Assembly (NCBI RefSeq): GCF_007176755.1
Contig: NZ_BJTV01000016.1
Coordinates: 1 to 64,000, forward strand
Length of the DNA stretch: 64,000 nt
Source: Streptomyces sp. 1-11
Lineage (GTDB): Bacteria > Actinomycetota > Actinomycetes > Streptomycetales > Streptomycetaceae
Direction: 5' to 3'
Position 1 is the first letter of the stretch; each line of letters opens with the position of its first letter. Under the pieces are notes generated by a model that was given only the letters and a program-made list of their open reading frames with translations, had not been told where the DNA came from and made no database searches. Below, in pieces: positions 15,906-24,715 of the stretch. Position numbers and translations under genes: made by a program.

Positions 15906-17993
15906 TCAGCGCTGGGCGGCGGCCAGGGATTCCCGGGCCTTGTCGGCCACGTTCTCGGCGGTGAAGCCGAACTCGCGGAAGAGCACCTTGCCGTCGGCGG
16001 AAGCACCGAAGTGCTCCAGCGAAACGATGCGGCCGGCGTCCCCCACGTACTTGTGCCAGGTCAGGCCGATGCCCGCCTCCACGGCGACACGGGCCTTCAC
16101 GGACGGCGGCAGCACGGAGTCCCGGTACCCCTGGTCCTGCTCCTCGAACCACTCCACGCACGGCATGGACACGACCCGCGTGGGCACGCCCTCGGCCTGC
16201 AGCCGCTCACGGGCCTCGACGGCCACGTGCACCTCGGACCCGGTGGCGATCAGGACGACCTGCGGCTCGCCGCCGTCGGCCTCCATCAGCACGTAGCCGC
16301 CGCGCGCGGCGGTGTCGTCGGGCTCGTAGATCGGCACGCCCTGCCGGGTCAGCACCAGACCGTGCGGCTGGCCCTTGCCGAACTCCTTGGTGTAGCGCTT
16401 GAGGATCTCGCGCCAGGCGATCGCGGTCTCGTTGGCGTCCGCCGGGCGGACCACGTTCAGGCCCGGGATCGCGCGCAGCGAGGCGATGTGCTCGACCGGC
16501 TGGTGGGTCGGGCCGTCCTCGCCGAGGCCGATGGAGTCGTGCGTCCACACGTACGTCACCGGCAGGTGCATCAGGGCCGACAGGCGCACGGCGTTGCGCA
16601 TGTAGTCGGAGAACACCAGGAAGGTGCCGCCGTAGACGCGGGTGTTGCCGTGCAGGGTGATGCCGTTCATCTCCGCGGCCATGGAGTGCTCGCGGATGCC
16701 GAAGTGGATCGTGCGGCCGTACGGGTTCGCCTCCGGCAGCGGGTTGTCCGCCGGCAGGAAGGAGCTGTCCTTGTCGATCGTGGTGTTGTTCGACCCGGCG
16801 AGGTCGGCGGAGCCGCCCCACAGCTCGGGGATCACCGCGCCGAGCGCCTGCAGCACCTTGCCGGACGCGGCACGCGTCGCGATGCCCTTGCCCGGCTCGA
16901 AGACCGGGAGCTTCTCCTCCCAGCCGGCCGGCAGCTCGCCCTTGACGATGCGGTCGAACTCGGCGGCGCGCTCGGCGTTGCCGTCCCGCCACACCTGCAG
17001 CGACTTCTCCCACTCGGCCTTCGCCTGCGCGCCGCGCTCCAGCGCCTTGCGGGTGTGCGCGAGGACCTCGTCGGCGACCTCGAAGGACCGCTCCGGGTCG
17101 AAGCCGAGGACGCGCTTGGTCGCCGCGACCTCGTCGTCGCCGAGCGCCGAGCCGTGGGCGGCCTCGGTGTTCTGCGCGTTCGGGGCCGGCCAGGCGATGA
17201 TCGAGCGCATGGCGATGAAGGACGGCCGGTCCGTGACCTGCTTCGCGGCCTCGACGGCGTCGTAGATCGCGTTCGGGTCGAGGTCGCCGTCCGGCTTCGG
17301 GGCGACCCGCTGCACGTGCCAGCCGTAGGCCTCGTACCGCTTGACGGTGTCCTCGGAGACGGCGGTCTCGGTGTCGCCCTCGATCGAGATGTGGTTGTCG
17401 TCCCACAGCAGGATCAGGTTGCCGAGCTTCTGGTGGCCGGCCAGCGAGGACGCCTCGGCGGAGATGCCCTCCTGGAGGCAGCCGTCACCGGCGATGCAGT
17501 AGACGAAGTGGTCGAACGGGGACTCGCCGGCCGGGGCCTCCGGGTCGAACAGGCCGCGCTCGTAGCGGGCGGCCATCGCCATGCCCACCGCGTTGGCCAC
17601 ACCCTGGCCCAGCGGGCCGGTCGTGGTCTCCACGCCCTTGGTGTGCCCGTACTCCGGGTGGCCCGGGGTCTTGGAGCCCCAGGTGCGGAAGGCCTTCAGG
17701 TCGTCCAGCTCCAGGCCGAAGCCGGCCAGGTAGAGCTGCGTGTAGAGGGTCAGGGACGAGTGGCCGGCGGACAGCACGAAGCGGTCGCGGCCGACCCACT
17801 CCGGGTCGGCCGGGTCGTGCCGCATCACCTTCTGGAAGAGGGTGTAAGCGGCCGGGGCCAGGCTCATCGCCGTGCCGGGATGGCCGTTGCCGACCTTCTG
17901 TACGGCGTCGGCGGCCAGGACCCGGGCGGTGTCCACGGCCCGCTGGTCCAGCTCGGTCCACTCAAGGTCTGTGGTGGTCGGCTTGGTGCTCAC
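15906..17993 (-). CDS. tkt: Transketolase
   Basis: The 695-residue thiamine diphosphate enzyme moves two-carbon units between pentose, tetrose and heptose phosphates. The substrate/cofactor motifs GNGHPGTAMSLAP, DRFVLSAGHSS, GPLGQGVANAVGMA and the metal/TPP-binding GDGCLQEGISAEA are complete. The pyrimidine domain carries FGIREHSMAAEMNGI and THDSIGLGEDGPTHQPVEH. It is the first gene of the operon; its promoter must lie in the 385-base gap shared with ctaB. Confidence 0.96.
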   Translation of the reverse strand: MSTKPTTTDLEWTELDQRAVDTARVLAADAVQKVGNGHPGTAMSLAPAAYTLFQKVMRHDPADPEWVGRDRFVLSAGHSSLTLYTQLYLAGFGLELDDLKAFRTWGSKTPGHPEYGHTKGVETTTGPLGQGVANAVGMAMAARYERGLFDPEAPAGESPFDHFVYCIAGDGCLQEGISAEASSLAGHQKLGNLILLWDDNHISIEGDTETAVSEDTVKRYEAYGWHVQRVAPKPDGDLDPNAIYDAVEAAKQVTDRPSFIAMRSIIAWPAPNAQNTEAAHGSALGDDEVAATKRVLGFDPERSFEVADEVLAHTRKALERGAQAKAEWEKSLQVWRDGNAERAAEFDRIVKGELPAGWEEKLPVFEPGKGIATRAASGKVLQALGAVIPELWGGSADLAGSNNTTIDKDSSFLPADNPLPEANPYGRTIHFGIREHSMAAEMNGITLHGNTRVYGGTFLVFSDYMRNAVRLSALMHLPVTYVWTHDSIGLGEDGPTHQPVEHIASLRAIPGLNVVRPADANETAIAWREILKRYTKEFGKGQPHGLVLTRQGVPIYEPDDTAARGGYVLMEADGGEPQVVLIATGSEVHVAVEARERLQAEGVPTRVVSMPCVEWFEEQDQGYRDSVLPPSVKARVAVEAGIGLTWHKYVGDAGRIVSLEHFGASADGKVLFREFGFTAENVADKARESLAAAQR

Positions 17994-18378
17994 CCTGGGT
18001 CAGGGCTCCTCTCCACATGATCGGTCGCCGGCCCTGGGGGGCGTGCCCCCCGCCCGGCCGCCGGTGCACTGCCTGCCCACCGGCCGCTTTGAGCCTACCC
18101 CCGTGAGGACGTGCGTTTTTGCGGGTCATTACAGACTGCCGGGACTCGCGGACATCCGCCTCCCGACTGGCCGACGGCCCGTTCGTCAGATGAATACGCG
18201 GCCGCTCATCCGGGTGCTCAATCGAGCCCGGACGGACCTCGGACGGGCAGCCCGCCAACACGACCCCACCCCCGCGAATGCCCGGGTATGGGCAACGTCT
18301 AAAGTGGCGTGGTACGCGCGAGCCCTTGCCCGACCTTCACGAGGGGAGGCTCGCTGGGAGTCTCTGTCAGGGGTGTGC
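17994..18378. promoter_or_regulatory. Divergent promoter region between tkt and ctaB
   Basis: This 385-base gap separates tkt (minus) from ctaB (plus). I see no gene in it. It should contain the promoters of the pentose phosphate operon and of ctaB, but no hexamer pair stands out strongly enough to name. Confidence 0.6.
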
Positions 18379-19362
18379 GTGACGGCCGTCGAATCCCGTC
18401 CTGGGGGCACCTCCCAGGTCCTTCAGGCACTGGGGGAGGGTGCGGTTCGCGATGCGGACCGGAGCCCGGTTCACCGGCCACTCGGGGCCCGTGTCAAGGC
18501 GTTCGTGGCGCTGACCAAGCCGCGGATCATCGAGCTGCTGCTCATCACCACCGTTCCGGTCATGTTCCTGGCGCAGCAGGGTGTGCCCGACCTGAGGCTG
18601 GTGCTCCTCACCTGTCTGGGCGGGTACCTCTCGGCGGGCGGCGCAAACGCGCTGAACATGTACATCGACCGGGACATCGACGCCCTGATGGACCGCACCT
18701 CGCAGCGGCCGCTGGTGACCGGCATGGTCAGCCCGCGCGAGTGCCTGGCCTTCGGCATCACCCTGGCGGTCGTCTCGACGCTGCTGTTCGGGCTGACCGT
18801 CAACTGGCTGTCCGCCTGGCTGTCACTCGGAGCGCTCCTTTTCTACGTCGTCGTCTACACGATGATCCTCAAGCGGCGCACCTCGCAGAACATCGTCTGG
18901 GGCGGCATCGCGGGCTGCCTGCCGGTGCTGATCGGCTGGTCGTCGGTGACGAACTCGATGTCCTGGGCGCCGGTGGTCCTCTTCCTCGTCATGTTCTTCT
19001 GGACGCCGCCGCACTACTGGCCGCTGTCCATGAAGGTCAAGGAGGACTACGCGCGCGTGGGCGTGCCGATGCTCCCGGTCGTCGCCTCCAACAAGGTGGT
19101 CGCCCGGCAGATCGTCATCTACAGCTGGGTGATGGTCGCCGTCTCGCTGCTGCTCACCCCGCTCGGCTACACGGGCTGGTTCTACACCGTGGTCGCCCTA
19201 GCGGCCGGCGGCTTCTGGCTGTGGGAGGCGCACGGGCTGCAGAACCGGGCGAAGGCCGAGGTGACCGGCGTCAAGCTCAAGGAGATGCGGCTGTTCCACT
19301 GGTCCATCACCTACGTCTCCATCCTCTTCGTCGCGGTCGCCGTCGACCCGTTCCTGCGCTGA
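18379..19362 (+). CDS. ctaB: Protohaem IX farnesyltransferase (haem O synthase)
   Basis: The 327-residue integral membrane enzyme farnesylates haem B to haem O for cytochrome oxidase. The prenyltransferase aspartate motifs are clear (NALNMYIDRDIDALMDRTSQRPL and YTMILKRRTSQNIVWGG), spread over about eight helices. GTG 18379 (GTG ACG GCC GTC GAA) is the likely start; GTG 18373 is two codons earlier. The first 35 residues are variable, and their coding bases include a GC-rich inverted repeat (18402-18441) of a kind scattered in Streptomyces genomes. ctaA lies 2.4 kb away. Confidence 0.93.
   Translation: MTAVESRPGGTSQVLQALGEGAVRDADRSPVHRPLGARVKAFVALTKPRIIELLLITTVPVMFLAQQGVPDLRLVLLTCLGGYLSAGGANALNMYIDRDIDALMDRTSQRPLVTGMVSPRECLAFGITLAVVSTLLFGLTVNWLSAWLSLGALLFYVVVYTMILKRRTSQNIVWGGIAGCLPVLIGWSSVTNSMSWAPVVLFLVMFFWTPPHYWPLSMKVKEDYARVGVPMLPVVASNKVVARQIVIYSWVMVAVSLLLTPLGYTGWFYTVVALAAGGFWLWEAHGLQNRAKAEVTGVKLKEMRLFHWSITYVSILFVAVAVDPFLR
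18402..18441. repeat. Dispersed-type GC-rich inverted repeat inside ctaB 5' coding part
   Basis: The pattern TGGGGGCACCTCCCAG ... CTGGGGGAGGGTG resembles the intergenic hairpin element seen many times in Streptomyces chromosomes (from memory). Here it lies after the predicted ctaB start, encoding part of the variable N-terminus. Confidence 0.5.
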
Positions 19363-19431
19363 CCCGGGCCGGGCGTACGTCACAGAGCCCTGCTCTCGCC
19401 AGTCGATCTACCCGTGAGTAGCATCCTGTGC

Positions 19432-19764
19432 ATGGCAGACACGCAGCAGGTTGACCCCAAGGACGAGCGCAGGGCGGCGAAGCTGGCCCGGGAGATCGGC
19501 GCCTTCGCCAAGGCCCACGGCGGCGCCGAGGGCCAGGTGGCCTACATCGGCGAGCGCGGCGCCCGCATCGTGCTCGTCGGCGAGGACGGCGGCTGGGGCG
19601 ACCTGGTGGCGCCCAGCACCGCCGTCGCCGAGCAGGCCGTGCAGAAGGCCGGCATCACCGTCCACGAGTCCTTCGACGGCGAGTTCGCCGCCAAGGTGAC
19701 CACCGGACGCTACGAGTGGAGCCGGATGGCCGGCATCCAGGTGGGCGGTCCGGCCAACGGCTGA
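19432..19764 (+). CDS. Small conserved hypothetical protein
   Basis: The 110-residue soluble protein (MADTQQVDPKDERRAAKLA..., ...YEWSRMAGIQVGG) is of a type I associate with actinobacteria but cannot name. It has no signal peptide, cysteines or membrane segment, and reads as a compact alpha/beta fold with a charged N-terminal helix. I start it at ATG 19432 because TAGCAT (19419-19424) lies exactly seven bases upstream and there is no ribosome site, a leaderless arrangement. An in-frame GTG at 19414 would sit on that hexamer. Confidence 0.75.
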   Translation: MADTQQVDPKDERRAAKLAREIGAFAKAHGGAEGQVAYIGERGARIVLVGEDGGWGDLVAPSTAVAEQAVQKAGITVHESFDGEFAAKVTTGRYEWSRMAGIQVGGPANG

Positions 19765-19864
19765 CGCCTGCGGCCTGCCGTTCGAAGGACACCCGGGCGA
19801 CACCGGATCGCGGGTTCACCCGTTAGGCCCTGCGAGAAGCGCAGCGCCTCCCCGGGGAGCCCGC

Positions 19865-20971
19865 ATGATCGAAACGCCGTCCCTCGTGGACCAGTACTGC
19901 CACGGCGTGCTGCGCACCGAGCTGGGCCTCGGCACCTTCGAGGCCCGGCTCGCGCGGACCGAGGGCCCGCCCGCGCCGGGCACCACCCTCTTCGACACCC
20001 AGACCGGTTTCGCGGTCCGCCGCTGGTGCCCGCCGCTGCTCGGCCTCGAACCGCACTGCCCGCCCGCCCGCTATCTGGCCCGGCGCAGGGAACTGGGCGT
20101 GCTGGAGGCGGGCCGCCGGCTGCTGCGGGGCAGCGGGATCACCACCTATCTGGTCGACACCGGTCTGCCCGGCGACCTCACCGGCCCGGCGGAGCTGGCG
20201 TCCGCGGGCGACGCCGAGGCGCACGAGATCGTCCGCCTGGAACTCCTCGCCGAGCAGGTCGCGGACACCTCGGGCACCGTCGGCTGCTTCCTCGCCAACC
20301 TCGCCGAGTCGGTGCACGCGGCCGCCGCCGAGGCGGTCGCCTTCACCTCCGTCGCCGGGCTCAGACACGGCCTGGCCCTCGCCCCTGAGCCGCCCGGCCC
20401 GGGTGAGGTGCGGGGCGCGGCGGGCCGCTGGCTGGCCGGACGGCGGGTCGGCGGGACGCTGACCGACCCGGTGCTGCTGCGGCACCTGCTGTGGATCGCG
20501 GTCGCCTCGGGCCGGCCCCTGCAGCTCCACGCCGGCCCGGGCGAGCCCGGCTCGCGCATCGACCGCGCCGACCCGGTGCTGCTCACCGACTTCGTGCGGG
20601 CCACGGCCGGGCTCGGCACCGATCTGATCCTGCTGCACGGCCACCCGCACCACCGCCACGCCGCCCACCTCGCCGGCATCTTCCCGCACGTGTACGCGGA
20701 CTCGGGCGCGGCCCTGGTGCGCACCGGCGCCCGTGCGGTCGCGGTCCTCGCCGAGATCCTGGAGCTGGCCCCGTTCGGCAAGATCCTCTTCTCCAGCGGC
20801 GCCCACGGCCTGCCCGAGCTGCACGTCGTCGGCGCCCGGCTGTTCCGCGAGGCCCTGGGCCGGGTGCTGGGCGCCTGGGTCGCCGAGGACGCGTGGTCCC
20901 TGGACGACGCCCGGCGGGTGGCCCGGATGGTCGCCGCGGACAACGCGCGCCGCGTCTACGCGCTGGACTGA
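19865..20971 (+). CDS. Amidohydrolase-family protein
   Basis: The 368-residue protein looks like a metal-dependent hydrolase of the amidohydrolase-2 group. It has an N-terminal DQYCHG metal-ligand-like motif, a QLHAGPGEPG strand, LLHGHPHHRHAAHLAGIFPHVYADSG and a C-terminal LFSSGAHGLPE. These resemble the FluG-type amidohydrolase domain with its H/H/D ligands. ATG 19865 follows GGGGAG. The substrate is unknown. A nucleotidyltransferase gene follows 39 bases later on the same strand, and the pair may be co-transcribed. Confidence 0.78.
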   Translation: MIETPSLVDQYCHGVLRTELGLGTFEARLARTEGPPAPGTTLFDTQTGFAVRRWCPPLLGLEPHCPPARYLARRRELGVLEAGRRLLRGSGITTYLVDTGLPGDLTGPAELASAGDAEAHEIVRLELLAEQVADTSGTVGCFLANLAESVHAAAAEAVAFTSVAGLRHGLALAPEPPGPGEVRGAAGRWLAGRRVGGTLTDPVLLRHLLWIAVASGRPLQLHAGPGEPGSRIDRADPVLLTDFVRATAGLGTDLILLHGHPHHRHAAHLAGIFPHVYADSGAALVRTGARAVAVLAEILELAPFGKILFSSGAHGLPELHVVGARLFREALGRVLGAWVAEDAWSLDDARRVARMVAADNARRVYALD

Positions 20972-21010
20972 GGGGTGTGCGGCGTCGCCGGTCCCGTGCA
21001 GACTGCCGCC

Positions 21011-21748
21011 ATGCCGACCGACGCGCTCCTCGCCCGCTTCCTGCACTACGTCATGCCGCTGCGGCCACTGGCCCTCTGGGCGCACGGCTCCCTGGCCGGC
21101 GGCGACTACCAGGAGGGCCGCAGCGACCTCGACCTGATCGCGGTGGTTCCCGGCCCGCTCACCCTGGGCACCGTACGCGGGGTGATCCGCACCCACCGCC
21201 GGCTGCGCGCCGAACCGCTCGCGGCCGGGCTGCACTGCACGTACCTCACGCCGGCCGCCTCGGCGGACCCCGGCGCGGCCCATCTGACCTGGGCGCACGG
21301 CCATGTGATGCGCCGGCCGGTCACCCCCGTGACCCGGCGCGAACTGCACGACTTCGGCCGGGTGCTGCACGGCGCCCCGCCGGCCGGACTGCTGCCGCCG
21401 GTGCCGGACGGGCAGCTCCACGAGTTCGTCCTGCTGGACCAGCGGGACTACTGGCGGCCCAAGGTGGACCGCGCCCGGCTGTGGCGGCACGACGTCTGGG
21501 TCGACCTCGGTCTGCTGACGTTCGCCCGGGCCACCGTCACCCTGCGCGAGGGACGGCTCATCGCCAAACGGGAGGCGCTGGCCGAGCTGACCGCCCTCGG
21601 CGCGCCCGCCGAGGTGGTCGAGGACATCACCCGCCGGCGCTACGGGGCTCCGGCCCCGCGAGGCGGGGCCTGGCTCGCCCGCCGCGCCGAACTGACCCGG
21701 GCATACCTCGGGCCGGCGATCGACGCGCTGGTCACCTCGTACGGGTGA
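21011..21748 (+). CDS. Nucleotidyltransferase-domain protein
   Basis: The 245-residue protein carries the minimal nucleotidyltransferase motif near its N-terminus: LWAHGSLAGGDYQEGRSDLDLIAVV, that is G-S-x10-D-x-D with the metal-binding aspartates. The rest is helical, ending in RRAELTRAYLGPAID. Enzymes of this fold add nucleotides to small molecules (for example aminoglycosides) or macromolecules; the target cannot be read here. I chose ATG 21011. CAGACT six bases upstream and no ribosome site suggest a leaderless message. It ends two bases before the convergent ctaA stop. Confidence 0.75.
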   Translation: MPTDALLARFLHYVMPLRPLALWAHGSLAGGDYQEGRSDLDLIAVVPGPLTLGTVRGVIRTHRRLRAEPLAAGLHCTYLTPAASADPGAAHLTWAHGHVMRRPVTPVTRRELHDFGRVLHGAPPAGLLPPVPDGQLHEFVLLDQRDYWRPKVDRARLWRHDVWVDLGLLTFARATVTLREGRLIAKREALAELTALGAPAEVVEDITRRRYGAPAPRGGAWLARRAELTRAYLGPAIDALVTSYG

Positions 21749-21749
21749 G

Positions 21750-22760
21750 TCACGCGTGCGTGCCCACCGCCACCTCGGCCGAGGGGCCGGGCAGGTCGAG
21801 GGCGGCCCCGGGACGCTCCCGGAGCGACAGCAGCACCCGCAGCACCCAGATCCACACCAGGCACGAGCCGAGCATGTGCGCGCCGACGAGGACCTCGGGC
21901 AGGTGCGTGAAGTACTGGACGTAGCCGATGACGCCCTGCCCGAGCAGGACCAGGAACAGCTCGCGGGTGCGGTTCAGCGGGCCCTTGGGCGCGTCCACCG
22001 CCTTCAGCACGAACCACAGCGCGAACGTCAGCGTCACCACGATCCACGCGAGCACCGCGTGCAGCTTGCTGACCGTCTCCCAGTCGATCGGAATCCGCTC
22101 GACCTCCGAGGAGTCGCCCGCGTGCGGACCGGCCCCGGTGACCACCGTGCCCACCGCGATGAGCAGCACGGAAGCGGCCACCAGGAACCAGACGAGCTGC
22201 TGCACCGCCTTGCCGACCAGCGGAAGCGGCGCCCCGTCGCCCTCGCGGGTGCGCTGCCACATCACGGTGCCGATGGCGATCAGCGCCGAGGAGAGCAGGA
22301 AGTGCGCGGCGACCGTGTACGGGTTCAGGCCGACCAGCACGACGATGCCGCCGAGCACCGCGTTGCCCATGACCACCCAGAACTGCGCCCACCCCAGCCG
22401 GGTCAGGCTGCGCCGCCGCGGCTTCTCGGCCCGGGCGGCGACGATCGCCCAGCCGACGGCGGCGCAGAGCACGTACGTCAGCATCCGGTTGCCGAACTCG
22501 ATGACCCCGTGCAAGCCCATGGCCCGGGTGGTGGTCAGCGAGTCGTCGGTGCACGTCGGCCAGGTCGGGCAGCCGAGGCCCGAGCCGGTGAGGCGGACCG
22601 CGCCCCCGGTGACCACGATGATCACCGCCATGACGAGCGCGGTGAGCGCCGCCCGGCGGACGGTCCGGGGATCCGGGGTCCAGCGGCCGGCGATGAAGGC
22701 GAGCGGGTTGCGCAGCGCCGCGGTGGCGTCGGCAAGGGTCAGCTTTGGCACGTGCACCAT
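21750..22760 (-). CDS. ctaA: Haem A synthase
   Basis: The protein of about 336 residues is a COX15/CtaA-type membrane enzyme that oxidises haem O to haem A for cytochrome aa3 oxidase. It shows the paired-helix pattern and conserved histidine motifs (TGSGLGCPTWPTC, GLHGVIEFGNRML, KLHAVLAW, YFTHLPEVLVGAHMLGS). ATG 22760 is given. GTG 22751 is as likely, because TACTAT lies exactly seven bases before it, which would make the message leaderless. The partner gene ctaB is nearby on the other strand. Confidence 0.92.
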   Translation of the reverse strand: MVHVPKLTLADATAALRNPLAFIAGRWTPDPRTVRRAALTALVMAVIIVVTGGAVRLTGSGLGCPTWPTCTDDSLTTTRAMGLHGVIEFGNRMLTYVLCAAVGWAIVAARAEKPRRRSLTRLGWAQFWVVMGNAVLGGIVVLVGLNPYTVAAHFLLSSALIAIGTVMWQRTREGDGAPLPLVGKAVQQLVWFLVAASVLLIAVGTVVTGAGPHAGDSSEVERIPIDWETVSKLHAVLAWIVVTLTFALWFVLKAVDAPKGPLNRTRELFLVLLGQGVIGYVQYFTHLPEVLVGAHMLGSCLVWIWVLRVLLSLRERPGAALDLPGPSAEVAVGTHA

Positions 22761-22806
22761 AGTAGGCCGCCGCTTGTGCACTCTTTCACGAGGGTCCACC
22801 GCGGGC

Positions 22807-23580
22807 TCACTCCCAGCGGAAGAACCTCCCCGCCGCGGCCAGCCCCACGACCGCCCACACCGCGAGGACGCCCAGGTCGCCCCAGGGCACCCCGGCCCCG
22901 TGCTGCAGCACGTCCCGCAGGCCGCCGGAGAGCGCCGAGATCGGCAGCAGACCGAGCACCTGCTCGCCGGCCGGGCCGAACTTCTCCAGCGGGACGACGA
23001 CCCCGCCGCCGACCAGCAGCAGCAGGAAGACCAGGTTGGCCGCGGCCAGCGTGGCCTCGGCCTTCAGCGTGCCCGCCATCAGCAGGCCGAGGCCGGAGAA
23101 GGCGGCGGTGCCGAGGACCAGCAGGAGCAGCACGGCGAAGGGGTTGCCGTGCGGGGACCAGCCGAGTGCGAACGCGATCACGGTCAGCAGGATCACCTGG
23201 AGGATCTCCGTGACCAGCACCGACGCCGTCTTCGCCGCCATCAGGCCCCACCGGGGCAGCGGGGAGGCGGCCAGCCGCTTCAGCACGCCGTAGCGGCGCT
23301 CGAAGCCGGTCGCGATGGCCTGCCCGGTGAACGCCGTGGACATCACGGCCAGGGCGAGGACGCCGGGCGCGAGGAAGTCCACGGCCTCGCCCTTGCCGGT
23401 GTCGACGATGTCCACGGAGCTGAACAGCACCAGCAGCAGGGTCGGGATCACGACCGTCAGCAGCAGCTGCTCGCCGTTGCGCAGCAGCATCCGGGTCTCC
23501 AGCGCCGCCTGCGCCGCGATCATGCGGGGGAGCGGCGCCGCGCCCGGCTTGGGGGTGTAGGTACCCGACGCGCTGGTCAT
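22807..23580 (-). CDS. ABC-2 type transporter permease
   Basis: The 257-residue membrane subunit of an ABC-2 exporter has about six helices, with the characteristic VMSTAFTGQAIATGFERRYGVLKRLAASPLPRWGLMAAK stretch after the second helix. Its ATG overlaps the stop of the upstream mini-ORF as ATGA. The ATPase gene is further upstream, separated by a 92-bp tandem duplication. Such DrrB-like exporters remove drugs or lipids; here the neighbours ctaA and suf suggest no specific substrate. Confidence 0.9.
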   Translation of the reverse strand: MTSASGTYTPKPGAAPLPRMIAAQAALETRMLLRNGEQLLLTVVIPTLLLVLFSSVDIVDTGKGEAVDFLAPGVLALAVMSTAFTGQAIATGFERRYGVLKRLAASPLPRWGLMAAKTASVLVTEILQVILLTVIAFALGWSPHGNPFAVLLLLVLGTAAFSGLGLLMAGTLKAEATLAAANLVFLLLLVGGGVVVPLEKFGPAGEQVLGLLPISALSGGLRDVLQHGAGVPWGDLGVLAVWAVVGLAAAGRFFRWE

Positions 23581-23672
23581 GACCGCAGCTCCTTGCCCGT
23601 GATCTCCAAGCTGTGTTCTCCCGGGGGGCGACCCCCGGACCCCCGGCCGGTCGCTGTGCGAGGCGCGGTCAT
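23577..23672 (-). CDS. Duplication-derived mini-ORF 2 (31 codons)
   Basis: This frame lies wholly within the second 92-bp repeat unit. It begins MTAPRTATGRG and ends with the last residues of the ATPase (LEITGKELRS). Its ATG overlaps the stop of mini-ORF 1, and its stop overlaps the permease ATG, both as ATGA. It may be translated only as a relay that keeps ribosomes flowing to the permease. No separate function is claimed. Confidence 0.35.
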   Translation of the reverse strand: MTAPRTATGRGSGGRPPGEHSLEITGKELRS

Positions 23673-23793
23673 GAACGCAGCTCCTTGCCCGTGATCTCCA
23701 AGCTGTGTTCTCCCGGGGGGCGACCCCCGGACCCCCGGCCGGTCGCTGTGCGAGGCGCGGTCATGAACGCAGCTCCTTGCCCGTGATCTCCAA
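23585..23793. repeat. Perfect 92-bp tandem duplication plus 25-bp third copy
   Basis: Units at 23585-23676 and 23677-23768 are identical. A further 25 bp (23769-23793) are the genuine 3' end of the ATPase gene. Each unit holds the ATPase C-terminal codons, a GC-rich palindromic segment (CCGGGGGTCCGGGGGTCG...) and an ATGA overlap. The period keeps every start/stop overlap intact. Confidence 0.95.
23669..23764 (-). CDS. Duplication-derived mini-ORF 1 (31 codons)
   Basis: This is the twin of the mini-ORF just downstream, encoded by the first repeat unit after the ATPase. Its ATG overlaps the ATPase stop (ATGA) and its own stop overlaps mini-ORF 2. The peptide is arginine- and glycine-rich in its first half and ends LEITGKELRS. 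It is probably a by-product of duplication. Confidence 0.35.
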   Translation of the reverse strand: MTAPRTATGRGSGGRPPGEHSLEITGKELRS

Positions 23794-24684
23794 AAAGACG
23801 TCCTCGAGGGTGTGCTGTTCGACCGAGATCCGGTCGGGCATCACCCCGTGCTGGGCGCACCACGAGGTCACCGTGGCCAGCAGCTGCGGGTTCACCTTGC
23901 CGACGACGCGGTAGGAGCCCGGGGTCAGCTCGGCGGCCGTGCAGTCGGCGGGCAGCGCCTTCAGCAGCGAGGCCACGTCGAGGCCGGGCCGGCCGGTGAA
24001 CCGCAGCGTGTTCTCGGCTCCGCCCTTGCACAGCTCCTCCACGGAGCCCTGGGCGATGACCCGGCCGCCGTCGATGATCGCCACGTCGTCGGCGAGCTGC
24101 TCGGCCTCTTCCATGTAGTGCGTGGTGAGGATCACCGACACGCCGTCCGCGCGCAGGTCCCGCACCAGGTCCCAGGTGGCCCGCCGGGCCTGGGGGTCGA
24201 GGCCCGCGGTCGGCTCGTCCAGGAACACCAGCTCCGGGCGCCCGACCACGGCCATGGCGAGGGCGAGCCGCTGCTGCTGACCGCCGGACAGCCGCCGGTA
24301 GGGGGTCCGGCCGCAGGAGCCGAGCCCCAGGCGCTCGATCAGCGCGTCCACGTCCAGCGGGTGCGCGTGCAGTCTGGCGACGTGCCGCAGCATCTCGTCG
24401 GCCCGGGCGCCGGAGTACACGCCGCCGGACTGGAGCATCACGCCGATCCGGGGACGCAGCTCGGCGGACTGCCGCACCGGGTCCAGGCCCAGGACGCGCA
24501 CCGTGCCGGAATCCGGCTTCCGGTACCCCTCGCAGGTCTCGACCGTGGTGGTCTTCCCGGCCCCGTTGGGGCCGAGCACGGCGGTGACTCCCGCCCCGGC
24601 CACCAGGTCCAGCCCGTCCACTGCGGTCTTCGTGCCGTACCGCTTCACCAAGGCCTCGACCTGGACCACGGGCTCACTTCGCAT
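23761..24684 (-). CDS. ABC-2 exporter ATP-binding protein
   Basis: The 307-residue ATPase shows Walker A GPNGAGKTTTVET, signature LSGGQQQRLALAMA, Walker B ELVFLDEPTAGLD and H-loop LTTHYMEEAEQ, followed by a DrrA-like C-terminal domain. It powers the ABC-2 permease encoded downstream past the tandem repeat. I place the start at ATG 24684 (MRSEPVVQVEALVKRYG). TAGACT eight bases before it and no ribosome site suggest a leaderless transcript. The longer frame to 24747 overlaps the end of the AAC(3) gene. Confidence 0.92.
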   Translation of the reverse strand: MRSEPVVQVEALVKRYGTKTAVDGLDLVAGAGVTAVLGPNGAGKTTTVETCEGYRKPDSGTVRVLGLDPVRQSAELRPRIGVMLQSGGVYSGARADEMLRHVARLHAHPLDVDALIERLGLGSCGRTPYRRLSGGQQQRLALAMAVVGRPELVFLDEPTAGLDPQARRATWDLVRDLRADGVSVILTTHYMEEAEQLADDVAIIDGGRVIAQGSVEELCKGGAENTLRFTGRPGLDVASLLKALPADCTAAELTPGSYRVVGKVNPQLLATVTSWCAQHGVMPDRISVEQHTLEDVFLEITGKELRS

Positions 24685-24715
24685 GAACCCAGAGTCTAGG
24701 GAGGCCGCCGGCCGC

